Assembly (NCBI GenBank): GCA_029167225.1
Contig: JARFNK010000002.1
Location: 62,001 to 126,000, forward strand
Direction of reading: 5' to 3'
DNA from: Sphingobium arseniciresistens
GTDB lineage: Bacteria; Pseudomonadota; Alphaproteobacteria; Sphingomonadales; Sphingomonadaceae
DNA: 64,000 nucleotides
Part shown: positions 52,628-61,871 of the stretch, piece by piece
Layout of the letters: the number at the start of each line of letters is the position of its first letter
Position numbering within the stretch: position 1 is the stretch's first letter
The notes under the pieces: model-generated
What the model was told of the DNA's origin: nothing
What the model saw: only the letters and a program-made list of their open reading frames with translations
Database searches by the model: none
Position numbers and translations under genes: made by a program

Positions 52628-53719
52628 ATGGATGCAGCGCACGGGCAGGGATACAGGCAGAGACTGGCCGGCATAGAGGCATTGCGGGGCGTCGCTGCGG
52701 TCGCGGTGGTGCTCTACCATGTCGCGCGGCATCTGGATCAGACCTATGGCGCGCCCTTCCTGATGGCGCTGTTCCAGCCGGGGCATGCCGGGGTCGACCT
52801 GTTCTTCGTGCTGAGCGGCTTCATCATCCTGCATGTCCACAACGACGACATCGGCCGGCCGCAGCGACTTGGCCATTATCTGCGGCAGCGCTTTCTACGG
52901 CTCATGCCGATCTACTGGATCGCGCTCGGGCTGACTGCGCTCAGCCTGTTGGCCGGCGGCAATGGCGTGCCTGCGGCAGCGTGGCTGCTCTGGTCCGCCA
53001 GCCTGCTGCCCACATGGAGCGAGCCTCTGCTGGGCGTCGCGTGGACGTTGCAGCACGAACTGCTCTTCTACCTGTTGTTCGCCGCGCTGATCTTCAACCG
53101 ACGCGTTGGCATGGCGGCGCTGGGGCTGTGGCTGGCCTGGATATCGCTTTCGCTTGTCGGCATGACGCCGCAGAGCGTGCCGCCGCGCTTCTCCAGCCTC
53201 TATAATCTGGAGTTCCTGTTCGGCATGGGCGCCGCGCTCGCGCTCGCGCGGGGCTGGGTGGGGGCGCCTCGGCTGATGGTTGGCGCCGGCGCGCTGCTCT
53301 TGCTGATGTCCGGCACCGCCGAAAGCCTTGGCTTGCTCGATGGCTATGGCAATCTTGCCCGCATCATCAATGGCGTGCCTTCCGCGCTGCTGATCTGCGG
53401 CCTTGCTGGCTGGGAAGGGAAGCGGGGGATGCGCGTGCCCGCCATGTTCAAGACACTGGGTGCGGCATCCTACAGCATCTACCTGTTCCAGTTTCTGGGC
53501 ATCGCCGTGGCCTGGCAGCTCTGGAGTCGGCTCGGCATGGCATCTGGCCGACCTGGAGGCGAGACGTGGCTGATCCTGTCCTCCTTCCTCGTGCTTGGTG
53601 CGGCTGGCGTGCTGGGCGGCGTGGTGATGCATTTCATCGTTGAACGTCCGCTGCTAGGCTGGTTGCGCCGGCGGACCGCCAAGGTCGGGCCGTTGGCGGC
53701 GAGGGCAGGGGCTTATTGA
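52628..53719 (+). CDS. Acyltransferase family 3 membrane protein
   Basis: 363-aa multi-span acyltransferase (Acyl_transf_3 family) that O-acylates surface polysaccharides or small molecules. The start has the family pattern RLAGIEALRGVAAVAVVLYHVARH with the conserved Arg and His, then GVDLFFVLSGFII. About ten hydrophobic helices follow, with ASYSIYLFQFLGI near the end. No signal peptide. Acyl acceptor unknown. It follows the folE-SDR pair by 64 bp but has no evident link to folate. Confidence 0.92.
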   Translation: MDAAHGQGYRQRLAGIEALRGVAAVAVVLYHVARHLDQTYGAPFLMALFQPGHAGVDLFFVLSGFIILHVHNDDIGRPQRLGHYLRQRFLRLMPIYWIALGLTALSLLAGGNGVPAAAWLLWSASLLPTWSEPLLGVAWTLQHELLFYLLFAALIFNRRVGMAALGLWLAWISLSLVGMTPQSVPPRFSSLYNLEFLFGMGAALALARGWVGAPRLMVGAGALLLLMSGTAESLGLLDGYGNLARIINGVPSALLICGLAGWEGKRGMRVPAMFKTLGAASYSIYLFQFLGIAVAWQLWSRLGMASGRPGGETWLILSSFLVLGAAGVLGGVVMHFIVERPLLGWLRRRTAKVGPLAARAGAY

Positions 53720-53865
53720 GCCCTTCAGGCTCCGTCTGGAGCGACAGGAAGAGTGCGATGTGGGCCCTATACACAGGCATGGGTTGAAGCATGACCCGCG
53801 CCTGACCACTTAAGGCGCCTATCCTCAAAGCCTTGTCGCTCTTTAGCGTCTCAGGGAGATCATAC

Positions 53866-54969
53866 GTGCCCGGACCCAAGCTTTTCGAACCCTATGCGCT
53901 GGGCGACATCTCGCTCGCCAACCGCATCATCATCGCGCCGATGTGCCAATATTCAGCGGTCGATGGCTGCATGAACGACTGGCACCAGATGCATCTTGGC
54001 CATCTGGCGCTGTCTGGCGCGGCGCTGCTGACCATAGAGGCGACGGCGGTCGTGCCGGAAGGGCGCATCAGCCATGCCGATGTCGGCCTGTATAATGACG
54101 CGACGGAGGCGGCGATGGCGCGGACGCTGGAGAGCATCCGCCGCTGGTCGGACATGCCGATCGCGATCCAGCTTGGCCATGCCGGGCGCAAGGCATCGAC
54201 GCAGGTGCCGTGGAAGGGGGGCGCGCAGATCGCCCCGAACGATCCTTTGGGATGGCAGACCGTAGCGCCCTCCGCCGTGGCTTTTTCCGCCGGGCAGAAC
54301 GCGCCCGTCGCGCTCGATGCGGCCGGGCTCGCGCGCGTGCGCGAAGGCTTCGTGCAGGCCGCGCAGCGCGCCGCCCGGCTGGGGATCGACGCCATCCAAC
54401 TGCACGGCGCTCATGGCTACCTGCTCCACCAGTTCCTCTCCCCGCTCTCCAACCGGCGCGAGGATGATTATGGCGGCAGCCTGGAAAACCGCATGCGCTT
54501 TCCGCTGGAGGTTTTCGATGCGGTGCGTGCGGTCTTTCCGGCGGACCGTCCGGTGACGATGCGGGTATCGGGCACCGACTGGGTCGAGGGCGGCTGGGAC
54601 ATCGAACAGACGGTGGCCTTCGCGCAGGCGCTGGAGGCGCGCGGATGCAGCGCCATCCATGTGTCGAGCGGCGGGCTCCATCCCGAGCAGCAGATTCCGG
54701 TCGGGCCGAGCTATCAGGTGCCGCTGGCCCGCGCCGTCAAGCAGGCGACGAGCCTGCCGGTGATCGCGGTGGGCCTTATCACCGACTATGAGCAGGCCGA
54801 GGCCATTATCGGCACGGGCGACGCCGATTTCGTCGCGCTGGCTCGCACCATCCTCTACGATCCGCGCTGGCCATGGCACGCGGCCGCGCATCTGGGCGCG
54901 CAGGTGAAGGCGCCGAACCAGTATCTGCGCTCACAGCCCCGGCAATATCGCGATCTGTTCGGGCATTGA
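53866..54969 (+). CDS. Old yellow enzyme-type NADH:flavin oxidoreductase
   Basis: 367-aa FMN-dependent TIM-barrel enzyme of the YqjM-like branch of old yellow enzymes, which reduces alpha,beta-unsaturated carbonyls. N-terminus LFEPYALGDISLANRIIIAPMCQYSA, substrate-binding pair in IQLHGAHGYLLHQFLSPLSN, Arg-containing NRREDDYGGSLENRMRF, and FMN phosphate segment VALARTILYDPRWPWHAA. The frame is open from 53833, but the GTG at 53866 follows AGGGAG with 7-bp spacing. Physiological substrate unknown. Confidence 0.93.
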   Translation: MPGPKLFEPYALGDISLANRIIIAPMCQYSAVDGCMNDWHQMHLGHLALSGAALLTIEATAVVPEGRISHADVGLYNDATEAAMARTLESIRRWSDMPIAIQLGHAGRKASTQVPWKGGAQIAPNDPLGWQTVAPSAVAFSAGQNAPVALDAAGLARVREGFVQAAQRAARLGIDAIQLHGAHGYLLHQFLSPLSNRREDDYGGSLENRMRFPLEVFDAVRAVFPADRPVTMRVSGTDWVEGGWDIEQTVAFAQALEARGCSAIHVSSGGLHPEQQIPVGPSYQVPLARAVKQATSLPVIAVGLITDYEQAEAIIGTGDADFVALARTILYDPRWPWHAAAHLGAQVKAPNQYLRSQPRQYRDLFGH

Positions 54970-55065
54970 ATTTCGGAGCGGTGGCGGCCTGGTCGGGGCT
55001 TTCACCGCTCCCCGGCAATCCGGGAGCTTTGATTTCTCCGCCTGTTTCCGAATACTCCAGGCAAA

Positions 55066-55105
55066 GAAAAAGGGCCGCCCTGCAGATGCCGGGCGGCCCT
55101 TTTTC
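55066..55105. terminator. Strong bidirectional terminator
   Basis: Perfect 15-bp stem (55066-55080 with 55091-55105) with A5 on one side and T5 on the other around a 10-nt loop. It ends both the OYE gene (+) and the ribosomal rpsF-rpsR-rplI operon (-). Confidence 0.9.
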
Positions 55106-55124
55106 TGTTTCGATCCGGTAGCGA

Positions 55125-55721
55125 TCAGGCCTCTTCGGCCTCGTCCACCGGCGCGTCGACCGCGATCTCGCCGGGTTCGGCATTGGGATCGTACTCTTCG
55201 GTGAAGCCGGCTTCGTCCTTTTCGAACAGGTCGGCCATCACGTCCACGCCGTCCTTCTGAAGCTCAGCTTCTTCCGGCGAGCGGGCGACGTTCACCTGAA
55301 TGTTCACCGACACCTCAGGGTGCAGCGAAACCTTCACGTCGAACAGGCCCAGCGTCTTGATCGGCTTTTCGAGCACGATCATCGCCTTGCTGACGGCGGT
55401 GACGCCATCGGCATGCAGCGCTTCCACGATGTCGCGGACCGAAACCGAACCATAAAGCTGGCCGGCGTTGGACGACTGGCGGATGAGGACGACCTGATGG
55501 CCTTCCACGCCCTTCGACGCGACTTCGGCATCGCCACGGCGTGCCGCGTTGTCAGCCTCGATCTTCGCGCGGTTGGCTTCGAAGACCTTCTTGTTGGCGG
55601 CGTTCGAACGAAGCGCCTTCTTGTTCGGCAGCAGGAAGTTGCGGGCGTAGCCGTCCTTGACGGTTACGACGTCGCCAATGGCGCCCAGCTTCTCGATGCG
55701 TTCGAGGAGGATGATTTCCAT
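55125..55721 (-). CDS. rplI: 50S ribosomal protein L9
   Basis: 198-aa L9. N-terminal RNA-binding domain MEIILLERIEKLGAIGDVVTVKDGYARNFLLP is nearly canonical, followed by the long connecting helix and the C-terminal domain (VEALHADGVTAVSKAMIVL, SLHPEVSVNIQVNV). The acidic C-terminal tail makes it longer than the 149-aa E. coli protein, common in alphaproteobacteria. Last gene of rpsF-rpsR-rplI. Confidence 0.98.
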   Translation of the reverse strand: MEIILLERIEKLGAIGDVVTVKDGYARNFLLPNKKALRSNAANKKVFEANRAKIEADNAARRGDAEVASKGVEGHQVVLIRQSSNAGQLYGSVSVRDIVEALHADGVTAVSKAMIVLEKPIKTLGLFDVKVSLHPEVSVNIQVNVARSPEEAELQKDGVDVMADLFEKDEAGFTEEYDPNAEPGEIAVDAPVDEAEEA

Positions 55722-55734
55722 GAGAGCTATCTCC

Positions 55735-55959
55735 TCACTTCACGATGTAGGGCAGCAGGCCGAGATGGCGAGCGCGCTTGATGGCCTGGGCCAGTTCGCG
55801 CTGCTTCTTGGCGCTGACGGCGGTGATACGGCTGGGAACGATCTTGCCACGCTCGGACACGAAGCCCTGCAGCAGACGAACGTCCTTATAGTCGATCTTC
55901 GGCGCATCCTTGGCGGCGAAGGGGCAGCTCTTGCGGCGGCGGAAAAATGGGCGTGCCAT
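55735..55959 (-). CDS. rpsR: 30S ribosomal protein S18
   Basis: 74-aa S18: [22 protein letters not shown] at the start and [29 protein letters not shown] at the end. It binds with S6 to the platform of the 30S subunit, and the two genes are adjacent here. 13 bp before rplI. Confidence 0.98.
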   Translation of the reverse strand: MARPFFRRRKSCPFAAKDAPKIDYKDVRLLQGFVSERGKIVPSRITAVSAKKQRELAQAIKRARHLGLLPYIVK

Positions 55960-55971
55960 GTTGGTGTCTCC

Positions 55972-56385
55972 TTACTCGCCAGCGGTTTCTTCGCGGTCGC
56001 GGCGGGGGCCACGCTCGCCACGCTCGGGGCGGTCGCCATCACGGCCACCGCGACGATCGCGCTCTTGCTTGCGCATCATGGCCGACGGGCCGGCTTCCAG
56101 CTCGTCCACGCGCACGGTCATGTAGCGGATGATGTCTTCGTTGATCTGGGTCTGGCGCTCCAGTTCGGCAACGACGCCGGCGGGGGCATCGATGTTCAGC
56201 ATCACATAGTGCGCCTTGCGGTTCTTGGCGATCTTGTACGCCAGGCTGCGCAGGCCCCAGGTCTCGGTCTTCGTGACCTTGCCGTCATTGTCTTCGATGA
56301 TCTTGGTGGCGGTTTCCGCCAGCGCGTCCACCTGCGCCTGTGCCAGATCCTGGCGCGCAAGGAACACATGCTCGTAAAGAGCCAT
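55972..56385 (-). CDS. rpsF: 30S ribosomal protein S6
   Basis: 137-aa S6: [34 protein letters not shown]. The C-terminal tail of about 35 residues is very rich in Arg, Asp, Glu and Gly, longer than in E. coli without glutamate additions. The frame opens at 56433, but the ATG at 56385 with upstream AGAGG is the family start. First gene of the operon. Confidence 0.98.
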   Translation of the reverse strand: MALYEHVFLARQDLAQAQVDALAETATKIIEDNDGKVTKTETWGLRSLAYKIAKNRKAHYVMLNIDAPAGVVAELERQTQINEDIIRYMTVRVDELEAGPSAMMRKQERDRRGGRDGDRPERGERGPRRDREETAGE

Positions 56386-56647
56386 GGTCTTACCTCTGTC
56401 TTGGCCGATCGCTGACGTACGCCCCATGCGCAACGCCCCTCCGGCTGTCGTCTTTGCAGTCTTCCGCGTGCCGACGAGTCATCCCGCCAGCAAGCGAAGC
56501 GGGGCCTATGACGGAAATGCCATTGGAAGGCAAGCGCGAAAGGCCGGCGCGAAGATCCGCGAGATCCCGGCGCAACCGCAGCCAAATCCACTGGCGCTTG
56601 CACGGGTGGATCGTTACCCTGTCGTCATGCCTGACAAAAGGGGTTTT

Positions 56648-57586
56648 ATGCGGACGGATACGATGTTTCCCGGCTTTCCGGCTTTGATGCGCGCGGCGGT
56701 GTTGGGTTCGCTGCTGGCGGGCGCGGTTGCCGCTCCTGCCGTGACCGCGAAAGAGATCCCGGTCGCCGCTGCCGTCATCGCCGACCCCAGGCCCGAAGCC
56801 ACCTATCCGGCCGGGATGAGTGCGTTCGTGATCCCTGTCGAGGGCGGCGCGATGAACGCGGTGATGTATACCGCAGCGGGGGGGCGCCCGCATCCGACCT
56901 TGCTGCTGCTCCACGGTTTTCCGGGAAACGAGCAGAATCTGGACCTTGCGCAGGCGGCGCGGCGCGCGGGCTGGAACGTGCTGACCATGCATTATCGCGG
57001 ATCATGGGGCAGCCCCGGCACATTCTCCTTCACCAACGCCGCGCATGACGCGGTCGAGGCGCTGGGCTGGCTGAACGCGACGCCCAATGTGACCAAGTAC
57101 CGCATCGACACCAGAGCCATCGTCGTGGCCGGGCATAGCATGGGCGGTTTCATGGCGGCCTATGCGGCAGCGAACGACCGGGCGGTGGCGGGGCTGTTTC
57201 TTATCGATCCATGGGATCCCGCGCAGACGGTCGCCGCGCTCTCGACCGATCAGGGCAAGGCCGCGTGGCATGAGGAGGTCGCGGGCGACCTGCCGCCGCT
57301 CAATGGGGCGAGCTATGACTCGCTGACGGGCGAGATCACGGGCAATGTCCAGGGGTTCGACCTTGGCGCGCGGCTGATCGCCTATGGCAATCGCCCGCTG
57401 GCGATCGTCGGTGCGGAGCGCGGGCTGGCGACCATGGCACGCAAGGTCGCGGGCGACGCGCAATCAAGCGCGCCGCAGACACGGCTGCAGATCTGGCCGA
57501 CCGACCACAGCTTTTCCGACAGGCGCATCGCGCTCGCCGACCTTTTGGTCCGCTTCCTGGCGCAGGTCGCGCCGAGCGTCCCCTGA
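56648..57586 (+). CDS. Secreted alpha/beta hydrolase
   Basis: 312-aa hydrolase with a signal peptide (ALMRAAVLGSLLAGAVAAPAVTA). Oxyanion segment LLLLHGFPGNEQNLDLA, nucleophile elbow VVAGHSMGGFMAA, and a C-terminal His in IWPTDHSFSDRR. These three are the alpha/beta-hydrolase hallmarks. The fold region MHYRGSWGSPG resembles peptidase/esterase S9- and S33-like members. Starts at 56627, 56648 and 56663 are possible; 56648 follows AGGGG. The long open frame upstream overlaps rpsF antisense and is not coding. Substrate unknown. Confidence 0.85.
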   Translation: MRTDTMFPGFPALMRAAVLGSLLAGAVAAPAVTAKEIPVAAAVIADPRPEATYPAGMSAFVIPVEGGAMNAVMYTAAGGRPHPTLLLLHGFPGNEQNLDLAQAARRAGWNVLTMHYRGSWGSPGTFSFTNAAHDAVEALGWLNATPNVTKYRIDTRAIVVAGHSMGGFMAAYAAANDRAVAGLFLIDPWDPAQTVAALSTDQGKAAWHEEVAGDLPPLNGASYDSLTGEITGNVQGFDLGARLIAYGNRPLAIVGAERGLATMARKVAGDAQSSAPQTRLQIWPTDHSFSDRRIALADLLVRFLAQVAPSVP

Positions 57587-57598
57587 TCGGGTTTCGAC

Positions 57599-58180
57599 AT
57601 GGCCAAGCTGTATTTCTATTATTCCTCGATGAATGCGGGGAAATCGACGACTCTGCTGCAGTCCAGTTTCAACTATCGCGAGCGGGGCATGCACACGATG
57701 CTGTGGACTGCCGCGATCGACCATCGCTATCAGGCGAACCACATCACCTCGCGCATCGGGCTGGATGCCGGCGCCAATGCCTTTGACGAGGCGACGGACA
57801 TTTTTGCGGCCGTCGCGGCCGAGCATGCGCAGACACCCATCGCCTGTGTGCTGGTGGACGAGGCGCAGTTCCTCACCCGCGCGCAGGTGCTGCAACTGGC
57901 GGCGGTCTGCGACCGGCTGGACGTGCCGGTGCTCTGCTATGGCCTGCGGACCGATTTCCAGGGCGAGCTGTTCGAGGGCAGCGCCTATCTCCTGGGGCTG
58001 GCCGATACCCTTACCGAGATCAAGACGATCTGCGATTGCGGGCGCAAGGCGACGATGAACCTGCGCGTCGATGACAGCGGCCATGGCCTGCGCGATGGAG
58101 AGCAAACCGAGATCGGCGGCAATGATCGCTATGTCGCGCTATGCCGCCGACACTTCATGGAGCGATCCGGGCGGGGTTAA
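57599..58180 (+). CDS. tdk: Thymidine kinase
   Basis: 193-aa type-II thymidine kinase that phosphorylates thymidine for salvage. P-loop [14 protein letters not shown], Asp/Glu/Gln segment [11 protein letters not shown], lasso-zinc site from CDCGRKAT plus the late CRRHF. It begins 12 bp after the hydrolase stop, and its own stop overlaps that of the convergent esterase by 4 bp. Confidence 0.96.
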   Translation: MAKLYFYYSSMNAGKSTTLLQSSFNYRERGMHTMLWTAAIDHRYQANHITSRIGLDAGANAFDEATDIFAAVAAEHAQTPIACVLVDEAQFLTRAQVLQLAAVCDRLDVPVLCYGLRTDFQGELFEGSAYLLGLADTLTEIKTICDCGRKATMNLRVDDSGHGLRDGEQTEIGGNDRYVALCRRHFMERSGRG

Positions 58181-59628
58181 GGGGCCGTGGCGGCGGGCTG
58201 ATGATCCAGCGCCGCCGACAGCGTATCAGCCCATGGATCCTTGCCGACCGTTGCGGTGCCCTGTCCCGAGAGGTCCAGCATTTCCGCGCCCGAGCGGGAG
58301 AATGCCGGCCACAGCGGAAGCCCGGTGCCATTGGGATTGCCCGTCTTCACGAAGTTCACCAGATAGGCGCTGGCGATCCGGCCGACGGCGCGGTCCTTCT
58401 GCGTGGTGGCCGCGCCATATTTCGCCGCCTCTGTGTGGAAGAAGAAGGGAATGTCCGTGGCATGGGCCGCGCCCGCGGTATTTGTCGAACGTGCCGAATC
58501 CGCGACATAGGAGAAGCGGTAATAATAGGTGGGCACGCCCCGGTCGGTGGTGAGCCCGGCGATCTTGTAGGCGCCGGCGACCATGGTGCCGGTCTTGCCG
58601 CCAATGTCGTCGCTGGTCGCGCCGATGATGATGGGGACCCGGTGAAACTTGCCCGAGGCATAGGCGGACTCGGCATCGACCGCGAGCCTGCCGTCCTGGA
58701 TGGGGGAAGAAAACGTCCTTGGCCCCGGCTGGGGGCGAAACAGCGTCGTCAGGTTCAGGCCATCCATCACCGTGTCGGCCGGCAATGCGCGCAGCTTTGC
58801 CAGTGCGTCCGGGGCATCTGCCGGGACGCCCTTGGTTGCCCCGAAGGTTGCGCCGATGGCTTCTGCCGATTTGAGGTCGCCCCCGGCAAGCGAAGCGCCA
58901 TCGCCGCCAGAAAGGATCACGGCCCGCGAGAACAGGCCGTCCGTCAGCGGCGAGGTGACGAGCATGTTGACGGACATGCCGCCGGCACTCTCGCCCATGA
59001 TCGTGACGTTTGTCGGGTCGCCGCCAAAGGCGCCGATATTGGCCTGCACCCATTTGAGCGCGGCGAGCTGGTCCATATAGCCATAATTGGCGAGCTGGCC
59101 CTTGTCGGCATCGGCCTTTGTCAGCTGCGGATGAGCAAAGGTCCCGAAGCGGGCGAGGCGGTAGTTGAAGCTGAACACCAATATGCCCTGCCGCGCGAGT
59201 TCGGTGCCGGCATAGGTGGGCGGCGAGGCACCGCCATTAAGGAAGCCGCCGCCGTAGATCCACACGAGCACGGGCAGCTTGGCCGTGGCGTTCGCCGGCT
59301 TCCAGACATTGGCGTACAGGCAATCCTCTGACGGTGCCGTGCCCAATGGCGCAGCGTCGCCGTTAAAGGGGATCTGCATGCAGTCATGGGCGTACTGGCT
59401 CGCATCGAGTACGCCGGCCCAGCGCTTGGGCGGCTGCGGCGCGCGCCAGCGCAACTCTCCGACCGGCGGGGCGGCGAAGGGAATGCCCTTGAACGCGACG
59501 ATGCCCCCGGCCTCCGTGCCCTGGATCGTGCCGTCCGCAACCGTTACCCGTGTGTCATTGGCAAGGGCGTGCGTGGAAAGGGCGGCGAGGGCCAGCATGG
59601 TCAGTGCGATTCTGGTCGGGGAAGCCAT
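58177..59628 (-). CDS. Secreted type-B carboxylesterase (second copy)
   Basis: 483-aa carboxylesterase type B. Signal peptide [18 protein letters not shown], then [35 protein letters not shown], oxyanion IYGGGF, nucleophile GESAGG (Ser about residue 214) and the His in [13 protein letters not shown]. The ATG at 59628 follows AAGGA; the frame also has ATGs at 59643 and 59655. Compared with the esterase at 1497-3122 it has the standard Ala in the elbow and is about 58 residues shorter. Independent single gene. Confidence 0.92.
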   Translation of the reverse strand: MASPTRIALTMLALAALSTHALANDTRVTVADGTIQGTEAGGIVAFKGIPFAAPPVGELRWRAPQPPKRWAGVLDASQYAHDCMQIPFNGDAAPLGTAPSEDCLYANVWKPANATAKLPVLVWIYGGGFLNGGASPPTYAGTELARQGILVFSFNYRLARFGTFAHPQLTKADADKGQLANYGYMDQLAALKWVQANIGAFGGDPTNVTIMGESAGGMSVNMLVTSPLTDGLFSRAVILSGGDGASLAGGDLKSAEAIGATFGATKGVPADAPDALAKLRALPADTVMDGLNLTTLFRPQPGPRTFSSPIQDGRLAVDAESAYASGKFHRVPIIIGATSDDIGGKTGTMVAGAYKIAGLTTDRGVPTYYYRFSYVADSARSTNTAGAAHATDIPFFFHTEAAKYGAATTQKDRAVGRIASAYLVNFVKTGNPNGTGLPLWPAFSRSGAEMLDLSGQGTATVGKDPWADTLSAALDHQPAATAP

Positions 59629-59837
59629 GGTAGGGTCCTTCATTCGGGCATCCATTCCGGCATAATCGGCGGGCTTTGCGCCGGCCGAACATTATTTCTG
59701 CATGAGGCAGTGCCTTTATGACAGCGCTGCAATGCCACGCGCGTTCCCTATTGTCACGATGGCGGAATGTCGCGGAATGCATCTGGGCGTGCCTTTCGGG
59801 CTGACAGGATCGTGCGGCAGGGATAAGGCGGCGCGAT

Positions 59838-60425
59838 ATGACCTCTCCCGCTACTTCCCCCGTCCCGGATGCGCCGCGCTCGCCCGCCGATCTTGCCGCC
59901 CTGATCGCCCCCATCGAGGCCGAGGGCCTGCATTTGGAGCAACTGGCTGCGCCCCATCGTGAGGCGTTGCGGGCGATCTGTCCGGTCGAGGATCCGGTGT
60001 GGGATATCTATCCCGTCCGTCTCGCCGGCGAGGATTTCGATCCGGCGTTCGATGCCATTGTCGGTGATGCCGGGCGCTTTCCGTTCGCGATATTCGCGGA
60101 TGGCGCCTTGGTGGGGATCTCGGGTTTCCTCAACCTCGACCTGCCGAGCCGCGTGCTGGAAATCGGCGGCACCTATATGACGCCCGCCGTCAGGGGCTCT
60201 GGCCTTAACGGGCGGATCAAGCCGCTGCTGATCGGACGGGCGTTTGCCGCTGGTTTCGATCGGCTGGAGTTCCGCATCGATGCCCGCAACAGCCGGTCGC
60301 TGCGCGCGGTGGAGAAGCTGGGCGCGGTGAAGGAAGGCGTGTTGCGCCGGCAGCGCGTGACCTGGACGGGCCATGTCCGCGATACGGTGGTGTGTTCCAT
60401 CCTGTCCGGGGAGTGGCAGCCATGA
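59838..60425 (+). CDS. GNAT-family N-acetyltransferase
   Basis: 195-aa acetyltransferase of the RimJ/RimL-like GNAT group. Visible: acceptor-side start APIEAEGLHLEQLAAPHREAL, motif A-like segment VLEIGGTYMTPAVRGSGLNGRIKPLLI (acetyl-CoA pyrophosphate loop), and the closing block EFRIDARNSRSLRAVEKLGAVKEGVLRRQ. The family acetylates protein N-termini or small amines. Its TGA overlaps the truB ATG (ATGA), so the two are translationally coupled. Confidence 0.9.
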   Translation: MTSPATSPVPDAPRSPADLAALIAPIEAEGLHLEQLAAPHREALRAICPVEDPVWDIYPVRLAGEDFDPAFDAIVGDAGRFPFAIFADGALVGISGFLNLDLPSRVLEIGGTYMTPAVRGSGLNGRIKPLLIGRAFAAGFDRLEFRIDARNSRSLRAVEKLGAVKEGVLRRQRVTWTGHVRDTVVCSILSGEWQP

Positions 60426-61330
60426 GCCTGCATGGCTGGATCATCCTGGATAAGCCCCGCGGCCTCGGTTCCACCCAGGCGGTAAGCGCGGTGAAGCGCG
60501 CGCTGCGGGATGCGGGCGAAGGGAAGGCGAAGGTCGGCCATGGCGGCACGCTGGATCCGCTGGCCGAGGGCGTGCTTCCGATCGCGATCGGTGAGGCGAC
60601 GAAGCTCGCCGGTCGGATGCTGGACAGCGACAAGATCTATGCCTTCACCATCGGCTTTGGCGTGCAGACCGATACGCTCGACATGGAAGGTGCCGAGGTC
60701 GCGACCAGCGCGCATCGCCCCACGCTGGCGGAGGTGGAGGCGCTGTTGCCGCGCTTCACCGGTCCCATCGAGCAGGCACCGCCCGCCTATTCGGCGATCA
60801 AGGTCGACGGGCAGCGCGCCTATGACCGGGCGCGTGCTGGCGAGGAGGTCGAGATGAAGCTGCGCTCGGTCACGATCCATTCCCTCCTTGTGCGTCATCC
60901 CCACGCAGGCGGGAATGACGGCGATAGCATTGATGACATCACCCTCATCGCCCATGTCTCCAAGGGCACTTATATCCGTTCGCTCGCCCGCGACATTGCG
61001 CTGGCGCTCGGCACCGTAGGGCATGTCACCATGCTGCAACGGATCAAGGCCGGCCCGTTTACGCTGGATTCCGCGATTTCACTGGACAAATTGCGCGATG
61101 CTGCTAGGGAGCGCGCCATCGCGCAGCTTATGCTGCCGTTGACGGCGGGGCTGGACGACATCCCGGCTCTCCCCGTCTCTCCGCAGGATGCACAGGCGCT
61201 CCGCCAGGGGCGCGTGCTTCTGGGGAAACCGCATACCGGCTTGTTACTGGCGATGGAGGGCGATGTGCCCGTCGCGCTGGTGGAGGCCAGTGGCCCGGAA
61301 ATCCGGGTGGTGCGCGGCTTTAATCTCTAG
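60422..61330 (+). CDS. truB: tRNA pseudouridine-55 synthase, with repeat-derived insertion
   Basis: 302-aa pseudouridine synthase that modifies U55 in tRNA T-arms. Motif [14 protein letters not shown], catalytic Asp in [14 protein letters not shown], motif [18 protein letters not shown], and [16 protein letters not shown]. Between the strand ending SLLV and the one starting DDITLIA there is an extra [12 protein letters not shown] block at about residues 157-168. Its DNA (60893-60920) is an inverted repeat of the kind dispersed in sphingomonad genomes, inserted in frame. The start overlaps the GNAT stop. Confidence 0.95.
   Translation: MSLHGWIILDKPRGLGSTQAVSAVKRALRDAGEGKAKVGHGGTLDPLAEGVLPIAIGEATKLAGRMLDSDKIYAFTIGFGVQTDTLDMEGAEVATSAHRPTLAEVEALLPRFTGPIEQAPPAYSAIKVDGQRAYDRARAGEEVEMKLRSVTIHSLLVRHPHAGGNDGDSIDDITLIAHVSKGTYIRSLARDIALALGTVGHVTMLQRIKAGPFTLDSAISLDKLRDAARERAIAQLMLPLTAGLDDIPALPVSPQDAQALRQGRVLLGKPHTGLLLAMEGDVPVALVEASGPEIRVVRGFNL
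60893..60920. repeat. REP-like inverted repeat inside truB
   Basis: Two 10-bp arms (60893-60902 CGTCATCCCC and 60911-60920 GGGAATGACG) pair with one mismatch around an 8-bp centre (ACGCAGGC). Elements of this shape occur between genes in many sphingomonads. This one is in frame within truB and adds about 12 residues. Confidence 0.65.
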
Positions 61331-61346
61331 TTTAGAAAGGAAGCCG

Positions 61347-61616
61347 ATGTCGATTACTGCTGAGCGCAAGGAAGCGCTGATCAAGGAACATGCCCGCGCC
61401 GAAGGCGATACGGGTTCGCCCGAAGTCCAGGTTGCGATCCTCTCGGAGCGCATTTCGAACCTGACCGAGCACTTCAAAGGTCATCACAAGGATAACCACA
61501 GCCGTCGCGGCCTGCTGATGCTGGTCAACAAGCGTCGCAGCCTGCTGGACTATCTGAAGAAGAAGGATCAGGCTCGCTATGCCGACCTGATCGCCAAGCT
61601 GGGCCTGCGCAAGTAA
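61347..61616 (+). CDS. rpsO: 30S ribosomal protein S15
   Basis: 89-aa S15: [30 protein letters not shown], then [21 protein letters not shown]. It binds the central domain of 16S rRNA. The ATG at 61347 follows AAGGA. 16 bp after truB and before pnp, the truB-rpsO-pnp order widely conserved in proteobacteria. Confidence 0.98.
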   Translation: MSITAERKEALIKEHARAEGDTGSPEVQVAILSERISNLTEHFKGHHKDNHSRRGLLMLVNKRRSLLDYLKKKDQARYADLIAKLGLRK

Positions 61617-61629
61617 GCTCACGAAAGGG

Positions 61630-61650
61630 ACGGCCCCCATGCGGGGCCGT
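61630..61650 (+). terminator. rpsO terminator-like hairpin
   Basis: 8-bp GC-rich stem (61630-61637 with 61643-61650) around a 5-nt loop, 13 bp after the rpsO stop and followed by TTCTG. Probably a partial terminator ahead of pnp. Confidence 0.65.
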
Positions 61651-61710
61651 TTCTGATTCCGGGTCAGGCGGCAATTCGGCAACCTGTCCCGGCAAAGCCA
61701 CCTCCGTCCG

Positions 61711-61787
61711 CCCCGAGATTGTCGAGGGGCTGCACTTCCGCGAAAGGAAGGACAGGGACGGGGCTTCGACAGGCTCAGCCCGAACGG
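61711..61787. repeat. Dispersed inverted repeat between rpsO and pnp
   Basis: A core CTTCGACAGGCTCAGCCCGA (from 61764) has a degenerate inverted copy at 61711-61730, separated by about 33 bp. Translated antisense, the core gives the familiar repeat-derived peptide PFGLSLSKP. It looks like a small mobile REP/REPIN-type element inserted in the 255-bp rpsO-pnp spacer. Confidence 0.6.
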
Positions 61788-61871
61788 GCTGTGGGGCACA
61801 TCGAGGAGCGACAAGGCTCCACCAAAGGCCCCGCCCGGCAATAGGGCCCGGCGGGCGTAAGGAAAATACAG

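Noticed and set aside
56384-56647. N-terminal extension of the alpha/beta hydrolase
   Set aside because: The open frame begins opposite the rpsF start and lacks a signal peptide until after 56648; non-coding leader.
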